From an uncultured Fretibacterium sp. (lineage in GTDB: Bacteria; Synergistota; Synergistia; Synergistales; Aminobacteriaceae): a stretch of 29,576 bases of DNA. Shown here one piece after another: positions 21,752 to 28,647 of the stretch. Numbering within the stretch: the first letter of the stretch is position 1; each line of letters starts with the position of its first letter. The stretch spans positions 1 through 29,576 of the forward strand of contig CALAUZ010000391.1 in assembly GCA_937892105.1 (NCBI GenBank). The letters are read 5' to 3'. The notes beneath the pieces were generated by a model. It was given only the letters and a program-made list of their open reading frames with translations, was not told the origin of the DNA and ran no database searches. Position numbers and translations under genes: made by a program.

Positions 21752-22114
21752 ATGGATATTAAAGATTTGGTGTCAGTCGAGGAAGCCGCAAAGATTTTAG
21801 GGTATGAGAAAAGCTCCGTGACGTTATTGTGCCGCAAGGGGAAATTGGACGGCGCGTTCAGGATCGGACATCAGTGGCTGATCCCGCGAGCAACAGTGGA
21901 AAATTATGAAAAGGGGCCACAGGGCTTCGCGGCAATATGGCAGCGCAGGCACGAGGCCGAAAAAGTACAGGAAAATGAATTGCTTGACGGTGAAATGACT
22001 GGCGATGAATCCATTGAGGAGCTTGAGCGTGAAATCTTGAAGGGAATGAAAATGCTCGCTAGGAAATTCAACCGCCTCGAAAAGTTATTAGCACAGGATA
22101 AGAGGCGGGATTAG
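21752..22114 (+). CDS. Excisionase/MerR-type HTH protein
   Basis: This 120-residue protein's N-terminal 50 residues form an HTH_17-type winged helix (SVEEAAKILGYEKSSVTLLC, KGKLDGAFRIGHQWLIPRATVENY), as in excisionases and small regulators. An acidic linker and a C-terminal helical or coiled segment (LEREILKGMKMLARKFNRLEK) follow. It is the only plus-strand gene in this accessory region and is divergent from promoter copy 4, so it is a candidate regulator of the repeated promoters. GGGGG lies about eight bases before the ATG. An excisionase role for the recombinase is also possible but distant. Confidence 0.8.
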   Translation: MDIKDLVSVEEAAKILGYEKSSVTLLCRKGKLDGAFRIGHQWLIPRATVENYEKGPQGFAAIWQRRHEAEKVQENELLDGEMTGDESIEELEREILKGMKMLARKFNRLEKLLAQDKRRD

Positions 22115-22130
22115 CCTGTGTACTTGCAAA

Positions 22131-22385
22131 TTACTTCCATGCCCGGAAATAATGCGTATTGCCCCAGCAGTCAGTAGTAATCAGGCGGGCATACTCGTTG
22201 GTCTCGCGGTCAAGCTGGAATCGGCTGAAAAGTCGTAATCTGTTCAGATTCGATACTAAGTCAGACCCCGTAACACTGTCTTCTGTAGCGTCTTGAATGG
22301 CAATCACACTGCAGTTTTCTCTGTGAAACATGATTGACAGGCTTTCCGGGATACCGTTTGCGTTCATAATTTCTGGATTCTTCAT
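22131..22385 (-). CDS. Hypothetical protein
   Basis: This 84-residue protein is not recognised; it starts MKNPEIMNANGIPESLSIMF and ends with aromatic residues (WGNTHYFRAWK). The ATG at 22385 has GGAGGAG upstream. Upstream sequence (about 22395-22450) resembles the shared promoter element, with CTTGCTTTT and AGAGT at similar spacing, but the -10 box is poor. It is convergent with the plus-strand HTH gene, with 16 bases between stops. Confidence 0.65.
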   Translation of the reverse strand: MKNPEIMNANGIPESLSIMFHRENCSVIAIQDATEDSVTGSDLVSNLNRLRLFSRFQLDRETNEYARLITTDCWGNTHYFRAWK

Positions 22386-22448
22386 GTTATAACACTCCTC
22401 CGTAATCAATCTTTGTATATGTTCACTCTGAAACGGAGTAAAAGCAAG

Positions 22449-22871
22449 TTATGAAGCAATCTGTTCTTCAGCCTCCTGCTGATTCTTCTTGGTAAATTCC
22501 AAGAATCTTCCGCGCAAAAATTTCGGGATTGGCACTCCAAGCTTGTCAGCGTTTTCGATGATGCTTATGCCCTCATTGCCGATATAAAACAGGATAATTG
22601 CTACCCTGAAAGCCTGCTTAGAGTCGAGCAGATGAACGTCAATAATATTTGCGACTCCCACGAGCATAAACATGGTTATTTTTCGCGCTATACCTTTGAA
22701 CGCGATTTTACTTGAAATTTTACCCTCAAGCCCTGCCCTGCAAATACCAGTAACATAATCAATCACAGTACAAGCAATAAGCACCTTAATATAGCCGTCC
22801 AGCCCGCCGAAAAACCAGCCCAATATCCCAACAATTCCGGCAATCATAAATTCTGACACTTCATCATTCAT
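22449..22871 (-). CDS. Phage holin, toxin-secretion/phage-lysis family
   Basis: This 140-residue inner-membrane protein has about three hydrophobic segments (MIAGIVGILGWFFGGLDGYI, VLIACTVIDYVTGI, ITMFMLVGVANIIDV with FRVAIILFYIGNEGISI). The DYVTG motif and the conserved GxxGI(S)I(I)EN region identify the Cph1/phage_holin_4 family. A charged C-terminal tail follows. It forms the membrane lesion that releases the endolysin at the end of infection. The ATG overlaps the endolysin stop as ATGA, so the two are coupled. Confidence 0.92.
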   Translation of the reverse strand: MNDEVSEFMIAGIVGILGWFFGGLDGYIKVLIACTVIDYVTGICRAGLEGKISSKIAFKGIARKITMFMLVGVANIIDVHLLDSKQAFRVAIILFYIGNEGISIIENADKLGVPIPKFLRGRFLEFTKKNQQEAEEQIAS

Positions 22872-23443
22872 GGCATCACTCCTGCAGCTTCGGCCATGTC
22901 GTTAGCCCGTCTCAACCAACCGTTAAGAAAAACTTTCTGCTTTGGGTTGCTGGCGACAATTTTCTCGTAGTACCTGACGCGCTGGCGGTAAATTGCACCT
23001 GCGAGTATTAGAGGATCGCAAGCCTTGAGAGCGGCAAAAGTTTTCGGACCGAATTTACCGTCAACGATGACTGACTGTCCGCACTCGATAACCGCCCTCT
23101 GCAAGATAAACGCGAACCCGCCGTGATTAATGCAACAGTCCAGACAGCACAGGCACACCGGCCATTCAAGATGCTCCCAGCCGTATTTGTCCCAGAAATT
23201 TTTGCGATAAATAGCTTTTGCCTCGTCCATTGTTAGTTTGCAAATATCATTGTGTGTAACGACTCCTGCCTTATGGGCAGCCTTCAAAGTTGCCCAAGTT
23301 ATGCCGTAAGCAGTAGCCCCGCCCGTGTCATTCTTAGCCGCGCCCTTGATTACTGGTCTTCCGTTGACGATGGTGAAATTTTGTCCGCCTTCCCACTTCA
23401 GAGAAAATGCGATAGAGCGTTCAAACATCTCATTTTCGTTCAC
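22868..23443 (-). CDS. Endolysin, glycoside hydrolase 108 family
   Basis: This 191-residue peptidoglycan hydrolase (predicted N-acetylmuramidase) has the catalytic-site motif SLKWEGG (Glu about residue 18) and GGATAYGITWATL. The C-terminal peptidoglycan-binding domain has VDGKFGPKTFAAL and ends FLNGWLRRANDM. GH108 proteins of this length usually act from the inside after holin action; no signal peptide is seen. The GTG at 23443 is chosen because AGGAGG is eight bases upstream; a longer reading would run through the terminator hairpin at 23466-23495. It is followed directly by the holin gene. Confidence 0.92.
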   Translation of the reverse strand: MNENEMFERSIAFSLKWEGGQNFTIVNGRPVIKGAAKNDTGGATAYGITWATLKAAHKAGVVTHNDICKLTMDEAKAIYRKNFWDKYGWEHLEWPVCLCCLDCCINHGGFAFILQRAVIECGQSVIVDGKFGPKTFAALKACDPLILAGAIYRQRVRYYEKIVASNPKQKVFLNGWLRRANDMAEAAGVMP

Positions 23444-23465
23444 GTAAAACGCCTCCTTAAAAATA

Positions 23466-23495
23466 CAAAAGCGGGGAAGCCTTAAAGCCTCCCCG
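23466..23495 (-). terminator. Terminator-like hairpin before the endolysin
   Basis: CGGGGAGGC and GCTTCCCCG-type arms (one G-T pair) with a short loop are followed by CTTTTG on the minus strand. It lies between XkdX and the endolysin start and may partially insulate the lysis genes from structural-gene transcription. Confidence 0.65.
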
Positions 23496-23504
23496 TATCT
23501 ACTT

Positions 23505-23538
23505 TCTATCATTTCGTTGATGTCAACGAAATGGTAGA
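23505..23538. repeat. Long near-perfect inverted repeat
   Basis: Two 16-base arms with one mismatch (core CATTTCGTTGA and its complement, 23510-23520 and 23523-23533) surround a 2-base centre. It starts directly after the XkdX stop codon and is followed by the terminator-like hairpin at 23466-23495. Confidence 0.85.
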
Positions 23539-23539
23539 T

Positions 23540-23674
23540 TTACTCTCCGAGCAAACCTTTTCCCGTGATTGCCTTGAACTCGTCTGCTGTGATTACGTTC
23601 TTAGCAACTGCCTCACGAACCCTCTGTTCACTCCATACGCCGGCTTCGTAGTATTTCTTGATTTTTTCGTACAT
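23540..23674 (-). CDS. XkdX-like small phage protein
   Basis: This 44-residue protein reads MYEKIKKYYEAGVWSEQRVR and continues with AVAKNVITADEFKAITG. The pattern of a Tyr-rich helix, W(S/T)xxxVxxAV and ITxxEFxxITG is that of XkdX, a small protein found at the end of tail gene clusters of many Firmicutes-type phages; its function is unknown. GGAGG lies seven bases before the ATG. It sits between the tail-related 115-residue protein and the endolysin, the usual place for xkdX. Confidence 0.85.
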   Translation of the reverse strand: MYEKIKKYYEAGVWSEQRVREAVAKNVITADEFKAITGKGLLGE

Positions 23675-23686
23675 GATTGCTCCTCC

Positions 23687-24034
23687 TTACAGCTGAATGC
23701 CTGTCATCATGGCGATGTAGTCGATGTCCCCGCGATTCTGCATTCTCTCCAGTTCGTCAGCGGGAATGTCCCTCAGCACAAAGTAGTACCCATCAGCCAT
23801 GCCGTGAGTCGCCTGCGTGTAATGCGCTACCTGCACAAGCTCCATGTTGTGATGCTCCCCGATCATTCCTGCACCGTCTGCTTCTGCATCGCCGGTAATT
23901 GTTACCTTCGACAACTTGCCCGCAAATGTCGCGGGGGTTACTTCTGTCTTGCTATAGAAATTGTTGCCGTTCATTTCCAGTCCGTTGAGCTGTGTTCCAT
24001 CAGCCAGCGTAACCGTGAATGTCCCTTTTGCCAT
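23687..24034 (-). CDS. Small conserved phage protein, tail-region
   Basis: This 115-residue protein begins MAKGTFTVTLADGTQLNGLE, is mostly beta-strand-like, and ends DELERMQNRGDIDYIAMMTG. I recognise this as a recurrent small protein next to tail-fibre and xkdX genes in gut phages; function is unknown. GGAGG is eight bases before the ATG. The start lies inside the last 64 bases of the reverse transcriptase gene, so the two genes overlap in different frames. Confidence 0.75.
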   Translation of the reverse strand: MAKGTFTVTLADGTQLNGLEMNGNNFYSKTEVTPATFAGKLSKVTITGDAEADGAGMIGEHHNMELVQVAHYTQATHGMADGYYFVLRDIPADELERMQNRGDIDYIAMMTGIQL

Positions 24035-25203
24035 TTTGGTTTCCTCCTAAATAGTGTGATATATAGCTGGGTCATGTTGTAGATTTGACGATGCGACATA
24101 CGTTTATAGTTGCCGCCAAGCCAGCTTTTGAATATGTTTTCTACCTCGTCTAATGTAATTCTGCCTGCGTCAAGCAAACGCTTGTAGGCCTTCAGCTTCC
24201 TGCGTTCGCGGGTTATGCTCTTTGGGTTTATCTTGCGGATCACACGCCCTGTTTCCGTCAGACTGTATCCATTCTGTAAATGACGATAAAAGCTGGAAAG
24301 TTTTACAATTCTAGTCTTGCGCTCATTAATTATTATCCCGTAGTTTTTTGCTATGGCTCTGAAGCCGTCAAGCATATCCAGCAGTTCTTCTCGTGCCTGT
24401 GCAATCGCTTTAAAATCGTCAGTATAACGGCTGTAGTACCTATTACCACAAACTATTTTCGCGTAATTGTCCAGCCGATACGGAAAAATAATGCCGATAT
24501 TCTGTGAAGTTTGATTGCCGATGTCAACGCCCTTATTAAGAAATTTCTCACCTGTGAGCAACGTTTCATCAACGCCGTAATTCATCATTGCATCAACTTT
24601 GTTAGTGTACATGGCACGAATTTCATCATCAGAAAACCTGCTGACATCAACGCGAAAAGTATCAAAAATCCATGACAGAATACTCCAGGCCATTTGCAAA
24701 TCATTACGGTCAAATCCAGAACGCCGCAAGAAATGCGCCAAAACTTTGCCACAGATGTCGTGTCTGATATTAGCATAATATCCGGAAAAATCTCCAAGAA
24801 GTATATAGCCCTCGTTAGTCCCATATCTCTTGAAATAGTCCCGTAAGTGCTTTTCAAAACGCATCCGGTGAAAGCTCACTCCTTTACCTTTCTGAGACGC
24901 TCCATTGTCGTGTATCAGAAAACGTTTCAGAGCCGGTGTCAGTATTTCATCGCAAATTATGTGATTGACCACCTTGTCAACCATTTTGTTATTTGTAACG
25001 AAACGAGTTTTGCCACGCTCTTTAAGGACAAATTTATTCCCTTTTTCGGGCTTGTAGCTTCCATCGCGCAACGCCTCTTGCAACATTGCTGTGTAAAGAA
25101 GGTGATTAACTTGATACAGCTGTGTAACATATCTGTTTCTATCACCGCTTTTTATGGTTAGTCGCATAGCCTCATAGATTACATTAGCATCGCAGAAAAT
25201 CAT
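23971..25203 (-). CDS. DGR reverse transcriptase
   Basis: This 410-residue enzyme copies the template RNA into mutagenised cDNA that replaces the variable repeat. Motifs: LLGDFSGYYANI with the first catalytic Asp (138), IGNQTSQ (228-234), and SRYTDDF with the YxDD aspartates (262-263), then IIINERKTRIV. The GNxxSQ box in place of the retroviral-type QG box is characteristic of DGR reverse transcriptases. There is no maturase, endonuclease or integrase domain. The ATG lies three bases after the U-run of a hairpin (25207-25234) whose 3' arm contains the only SD-like G-run, so expression may be attenuated. The order target, accessory gene, template, RT equals that of the Bordetella phage BPP-1 element. 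Confidence 0.96.
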   Translation of the reverse strand: MIFCDANVIYEAMRLTIKSGDRNRYVTQLYQVNHLLYTAMLQEALRDGSYKPEKGNKFVLKERGKTRFVTNNKMVDKVVNHIICDEILTPALKRFLIHDNGASQKGKGVSFHRMRFEKHLRDYFKRYGTNEGYILLGDFSGYYANIRHDICGKVLAHFLRRSGFDRNDLQMAWSILSWIFDTFRVDVSRFSDDEIRAMYTNKVDAMMNYGVDETLLTGEKFLNKGVDIGNQTSQNIGIIFPYRLDNYAKIVCGNRYYSRYTDDFKAIAQAREELLDMLDGFRAIAKNYGIIINERKTRIVKLSSFYRHLQNGYSLTETGRVIRKINPKSITRERRKLKAYKRLLDAGRITLDEVENIFKSWLGGNYKRMSHRQIYNMTQLYITLFRRKPKWQKGHSRLRWLMEHSSTDWK

Positions 25204-25206
25204 ATG

Positions 25207-25234
25207 AAAAAAACCCCCTTTGCCTCCAAAAGGG
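25207..25234 (-). terminator. Terminator-like hairpin between template and RT
   Basis: CCCTTT and AAAGGG (minus strand, 6 bp, 7-base loop) are followed by GG and seven T, then CAT and the RT start codon. The G-run that could act as SD for the RT is in the hairpin's 3' arm. The hairpin could both terminate the template RNA and hide the RT ribosome site. Confidence 0.7.
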
Positions 25235-25401
25235 AAAGTCTAAACCACCTGCGCCGTATAGCAAAGAGGCCGGACGCGAAAGTCCCAGTCGTAACTGTAC
25301 TAAGATGATTGGCATTTATCCGCCTTGTGAGCGGAAAGGATACCCCTTCCTTCCCTTAACCTGTACGCGGGAACTTAGCCCAAAATATACAGGAAGTGAA
25401 T
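25235..25401 (-). ncRNA. Structured 3' part of the DGR template RNA
   Basis: These 167 bases between template repeat and terminator carry no gene. Several short hairpins can be drawn on the minus strand, for example CCGC/GCGG around 25320-25335 and GGAAGG-type arms paired with CCTTTCC around 25335-25360. In characterised DGRs the RNA downstream of the template is needed to prime cDNA synthesis, so a functional RNA is inferred. The exact ends are unknown. Confidence 0.5.
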
Positions 25402-25489
25402 CCGGGCGAACGCCGTTGACATTGGATGCGTTATTGTAGTTAGCATTACCATTGTTGTTCACATTAGCGAAATACGCCGACGAAACGAC
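25402..25489 (-). repeat. DGR template repeat (TR)
   Basis: This 88-bp core aligns without gaps to the variable repeat at 26180-26267 (constant offset 778). Read on the coding strand it has 23 adenines, mostly in AAC/AAT codons (the translation would be rich in Asn). Sixteen adenines differ in the variable repeat (9 to G, 4 to T, 3 to C) and no other base differs. A few further matching bases extend to 25394. It lies in a 313-base gene-free stretch between the accessory gene and the RT. Confidence 0.97.
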
Positions 25490-25516
25490 TACAAGGGATA
25501 CCCTAAATCTTTAGAT

Positions 25517-26032
25517 TTACGCTTTTTGTGGATTGTCTTTCAAATCTTTCAAAAAGCGGTTATCTGCCTGTCTTACTCCCTTTATCTTTTTGAATAACGT
25601 CTCAATTTCCAACACAAGTGCCGTGAACTTGTTTTTGTCCGCGTATACGGCCTCCGCTATGTACTGCAATTCGTCTTGGAGTACGTTACAGCTTGCCATT
25701 GCTTTGTCCATATACACCCTGCGCTCTGTGTATTCGGCCATGTAGGTCGGCCAGATTGTGTTTGCTGTCCGCAAATTTCCAGTCAGTTCCGCACCCTTCG
25801 CCGCTACTGTCCGACATTCCTCTTTGATTAGCCATTGATTGAAACGTTCTTCTCTTAGAGCTTCCTTTGCTTTCTGGGTTTCTTCATCGGTCTTTGCTTT
25901 TGTCAAAAGTTCTTCAAGGGCTTCGATGCGCTTTTGGGATTGCAACGCCAAAACCTTCAGCACCGCTGTGATTTTCTTCCTCACTATAAGCGCGTCCCGT
26001 AAAGCCTCGAAACTCTCATTTTTCTTTGACAA
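25517..26032 (-). CDS. Helical DGR accessory-position protein, unlike typical Avd
   Basis: This 171-residue protein is almost entirely helical with long charged helices (RKKITAVLKVLALQSQKRIE, DEETQKAKEALREERFNQWL). By my count it is slightly basic (32 Lys/Arg against 27 Asp/Glu). It lies between target gene and template repeat, exactly where Avd is found in BPP-1-type DGRs. Avd is a smaller basic four-helix bundle that forms a pentamer and binds RT and RNA. I see no clear sequence resemblance, so a functional analogue or divergent Avd is an inference from position and helicity. The start is TTG with GGAGG seven bases upstream. Confidence 0.65.
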   Translation of the reverse strand: MSKKNESFEALRDALIVRKKITAVLKVLALQSQKRIEALEELLTKAKTDEETQKAKEALREERFNQWLIKEECRTVAAKGAELTGNLRTANTIWPTYMAEYTERRVYMDKAMASCNVLQDELQYIAEAVYADKNKFTALVLEIETLFKKIKGVRQADNRFLKDLKDNPQKA

Positions 26033-26065
26033 TTTTTGACCTCCGCAAAAATCAAAATCCAGCGA

Positions 26066-26082
26066 CCACCGACAAGCGGTGG
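26066..26082 (-). promoter_or_regulatory. GC-rich hairpin in target-accessory intergenic region
   Basis: CCACCG and CGGTGG (perfect 6-bp stem, 5-base loop) lie 34 bases before the TTG start of the accessory gene. There is no following U-run. Its role is unknown. Confidence 0.45.
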
Positions 26083-26126
26083 AACAATCGAAAAGCTAAC
26101 ATATAAATAGAGTTACGTAACGAGTA

Positions 26127-26155
26127 AATCCTCCTGACATGAAGTCAGTCGGATT
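26127..26155 (-). promoter_or_regulatory. Hairpin/cruciform just downstream of the variable repeat
   Basis: AATCC-xx-CTGAC-loop-GTCAG-xx-GGATT: ten of twelve positions pair around a 5-base loop, starting seven bases after the stop codon of the target gene. In BPP-1 a hairpin or cruciform shortly downstream of the variable repeat is needed for efficient retrohoming, and this element has the matching place. The sequence itself differs. Confidence 0.6.
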
Positions 26156-26162
26156 ACTGATT

Positions 26163-27413
26163 TTAGTAGATAAGGGCAGCCGGGCGAACGCCGGAGACAC
26201 CGGATGCGCCATAGTAGTAAGCACCACCACGGTTGGCCACATCAGCGAAAAACGCCGACGAAACGACATCTCTTAGCCACCACCATGTTCGGCTGCTAAC
26301 AATCAAATCCGGCCTGTGTCGGAACAACGCAAGCTGCGATTTGCTCTCTGTGTACCTGTAAGAGATTGTCGTTCCATCATTCGCGGGCGCAAAAATATAA
26401 CTCCCGTACACCATCGGCTCATTCAGCAAGTCTGCCACGCTGTCGCACCACGCTCCCGCACTTGGCTTACCGTCCGTTACTGCTGTCGTCAACAATATTC
26501 GGTGCTTCAGTACGTGATTCTCTCCGAAACATGCCTTGAAGATCGCTTCCGCTCTCCTCAAATACTTCGTTCGCATTTTACTCCCTACATAGCCGCCTTC
26601 TGTCGTGTTGGTAGCGTTCATCGGCGCATTAAACATAGGCGCATCTGGCACTACTACTGCATGATGTGCGGTAAGGTCTGTGTCCCCGCATCTCAGATAG
26701 TAATCCAAATCAGCAACCCTTATCGTTCCGCTGTACGTACTCGACTTTTCCTCGTCATTCTCGTCAATGTACGTGTAGGGGATATTGCTGAATACCCAGC
26801 AGTCGCCGGGATATACATCTGCATACACTCCGCCATATGTCCCTCCGAATGTTCCCGCTCGGATTGCCGCGCTCTGTGCGTCCGAGAATACTCCAAGATT
26901 TCGGCACGGGCAAAGTGCGTTGTGCGCTCCAGCGTTATGCACCAATAACGGTGTCACCAAGTTCTTCAACGGCGTGTAGTCCCCTGATCCTTTCAGAGAT
27001 TCTAACCACTGCGCCTGTGTACCTGTGTATCCGTTCTCTACTGCCAACTCATATGCTGATTTTCCAGTTATCGTCTGCATATCAAGGTCATAACGCGCTT
27101 CCCAGTTCCCCATCGCCTTCGCAAGCCGCGCTGATAAGTCCGCTGGTAATGTTGACTGGTGGTTACGGTCGATTGAGTACGCCTGATTGCTCGCTGTCTG
27201 TCCTACATACGGCTTCACTAACTGGATTTCTGTATCGCTCACTACTCGGTCGATTTCAAGTGCGTAATCTCCCCTCGCGTCAAGCCTTAATGTCGCTCCA
27301 GCGTTAATTCCGGCCGTCAGAAACTTCGTCCCATTTCCTGTTACCTTCGTGCTGCCGTTCGTTACTCCTATAAGCCCCTGACGATACCACGCTAAATGCG
27401 CTATTTCCGCCAT
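26163..27413 (-). CDS. DGR target: tail-fibre-like receptor-binding protein
   Basis: This 416-residue protein has an N-terminal tail-fibre module (WYRQGLIGVTNGSTKVTGNG), a helical KSAYELAVENGYTGTQAQWL motif frequent in phage tail fibres (about 118-137), and a large C-domain. The C-domain ends WWWLRDVVSSAFF, then the variable segment, then GVRPAALIY. The closing WLR...GVRP pattern resembles C-type-lectin/FGE-like folds used as variable domains in DGR targets. The last about 29 residues are encoded by the variable repeat, and the changeable codons cover roughly 15 positions. It probably sits at the tail tip and binds the host surface. GGAGG nine bases before the ATG lies in the end of the upstream gene. 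Confidence 0.9.
   Translation of the reverse strand: MAEIAHLAWYRQGLIGVTNGSTKVTGNGTKFLTAGINAGATLRLDARGDYALEIDRVVSDTEIQLVKPYVGQTASNQAYSIDRNHQSTLPADLSARLAKAMGNWEARYDLDMQTITGKSAYELAVENGYTGTQAQWLESLKGSGDYTPLKNLVTPLLVHNAGAHNALCPCRNLGVFSDAQSAAIRAGTFGGTYGGVYADVYPGDCWVFSNIPYTYIDENDEEKSSTYSGTIRVADLDYYLRCGDTDLTAHHAVVVPDAPMFNAPMNATNTTEGGYVGSKMRTKYLRRAEAIFKACFGENHVLKHRILLTTAVTDGKPSAGAWCDSVADLLNEPMVYGSYIFAPANDGTTISYRYTESKSQLALFRHRPDLIVSSRTWWWLRDVVSSAFFADVANRGGAYYYGASGVSGVRPAALIY
26180..26267 (-). repeat. DGR variable repeat (VR)
   Basis: The 88-bp partner of the template repeat lies at the 3' end of the target gene. The 3' boundary contains the invariant GC-rich block GGCGTTCGCCCGG (coding strand), the likely initiation-of-mutagenic-homing region. 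After that block similarity fades, with one non-adenine mismatch among the next few bases. Substituted codons include Asn to Ala, Arg, Gly, Tyr and Ser. Confidence 0.97.
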
Positions 27414-27418
27414 TATTC

Positions 27419-27895
27419 TTATCCTCCTGTCTGTCTCTCGCGTTTTTCTGAGATTATTGCTAATATTTCAAGCACCGCCTCTGACAGCGTATTCAACTGC
27501 CTCTGCAATGAGTCGTCTGTCAAAATTCGGCACTCTTCCTCTCGCTCAAGCCCTTGCCGTCTCTTTTCCGCCTCGTCCGAAATATTCAGCAGCCCCTCCA
27601 TTCGGGACTCCGTTAATGCTTCGATTTCTCCCTGCAATAACGTCTGCATTTCCGTCAGAGCTTCCATCAGCCGACTTTGGCCGCCGCGTACATTTCCTCC
27701 TAAGCTACCCCATACGTTGCCCCATATGTCAGCGCGGGCATCGGCCACTTCCGCTGCATAATCTGCGTCCGCGTCTGTTGAAGCCGTTACCTGTGCGTCA
27801 AGTCGGGCTTTCAGCACTGTGATTGTTAGGATTAGTTTTTGCGCTAATTTCTCGATGTGTTTTACGGTGGGCGCAATGTCCTCATATTGCACCAA
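27419..27895 (-). CDS. Coiled-coil tail-associated protein
   Basis: This 158-residue protein is mostly helical, with a glycine-rich interruption (GNVWGSLGGNVRGG, about 58-71). The segment GLLNISDEAEKRR matches the repeated LNLHDEAERRR motif of the large protein at 28648-29576, so the two are related. The likely role is a structural part of the tail tip or fibre support, or a chaperone of the DGR target directly downstream. The start is TTG with GGAGG seven bases upstream; the adjacent GTG is possible. Confidence 0.6.
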   Translation of the reverse strand: MVQYEDIAPTVKHIEKLAQKLILTITVLKARLDAQVTASTDADADYAAEVADARADIWGNVWGSLGGNVRGGQSRLMEALTEMQTLLQGEIEALTESRMEGLLNISDEAEKRRQGLEREEECRILTDDSLQRQLNTLSEAVLEILAIISEKRERQTGG

Positions 27896-27969
27896 TAGGC
27901 CACCTCCTGATATACAACAGACGGGGCTGTTACTCCCCGCCTGCCGCTGTCTTCCTTATTTGCCGTTGC

Positions 27970-28584
27970 TTACTCCCCGTAGAGGCCCGCAAGCATTTCG
28001 TCAAACTCCTCGTCTGTCGCTATCCTTATGCCGCTGTCCACTACCTGACCATGTTCATTAAGTACAGGAATACTGTTCGGCTTGGCCGGAACTGTCAGCG
28101 TCATCATGTTCGACAGATCGCCAGCGTGAACATCGAACTTGTACACCGCAGGTGTCGTCAGCTCATACCAGCCTTCCGTTGCGGGGTCTTCATTGCCAGC
28201 TGGTGTTACTACGCTGTACCCGCCGTTCTGGTTCACGTAGTACGTCTTCTCCGCGTCCACCGTGCTGTCCGATGAAACGCTGAATACCGCCGTTGTCGTC
28301 TCGATTATTACAACGTTCGTGCCGGCTGTGTATTTCTTGCCTGCCCCTTCCACAAAATCCGCTGTCGATGTGAATGCATCCGTAATGTTATAAACTTTGC
28401 CCTCATTTGCTTTCACTAGCAACGCGCTGGTCAGGGACGCGAATGGAAGTGAGCCTGCCGCTTTGTACACGCTCGTTATTGTGTTGCTGACTTCCTCTCG
28501 CAGATTCGCTATGTCTGTCTGAAGTCTAGCGTGGGCTTTTTCGTACTGCTTGATTAATATTGCGCTGTTTGGATCGTATGCCAA
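27970..28584 (-). CDS. Phage tail-associated protein
   Basis: This 204-residue protein has an N-terminal helix (LIKQYEKAHARLQTDIANLR). A beta-rich domain follows, with SLPFASLTSALLVKANEGKV, YNITDAFTSTADF and KKYTAGTNVVI. I recognise this as a module of phage baseplate or fibre proteins. The C-terminus IATDEEFDEMLAGLYGE resembles that of the next protein upstream (28648-29576). The start is TTG with GGAGG eight bases upstream. Spacing of about 75 bases separates it from the next gene. Confidence 0.7.
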   Translation of the reverse strand: MAYDPNSAILIKQYEKAHARLQTDIANLREEVSNTITSVYKAAGSLPFASLTSALLVKANEGKVYNITDAFTSTADFVEGAGKKYTAGTNVVIIETTTAVFSVSSDSTVDAEKTYYVNQNGGYSVVTPAGNEDPATEGWYELTTPAVYKFDVHAGDLSNMMTLTVPAKPNSIPVLNEHGQVVDSGIRIATDEEFDEMLAGLYGE

Positions 28585-28618
28585 AATAATTACCTCCTGA
28601 TTTTTGGTGTATTTATGT

Positions 28619-28640
28619 CAAAACGGCTGTGCACCGCCGT
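28619..28640 (-). terminator. Weak terminator-like hairpin
   Basis: ACGGC and GCCGT arms with an 8-base loop are followed by TTTTG on the minus strand, eight bases after the stop of the gene at 28648. The stem is short, so termination may be partial. Confidence 0.35.
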
Positions 28641-28647
28641 ATTAACA

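Noticed and set aside
24585..24857. Other-frame ORFs within the RT gene
   Set aside because: They are shadows of the RT coding frame without SD or family motifs.
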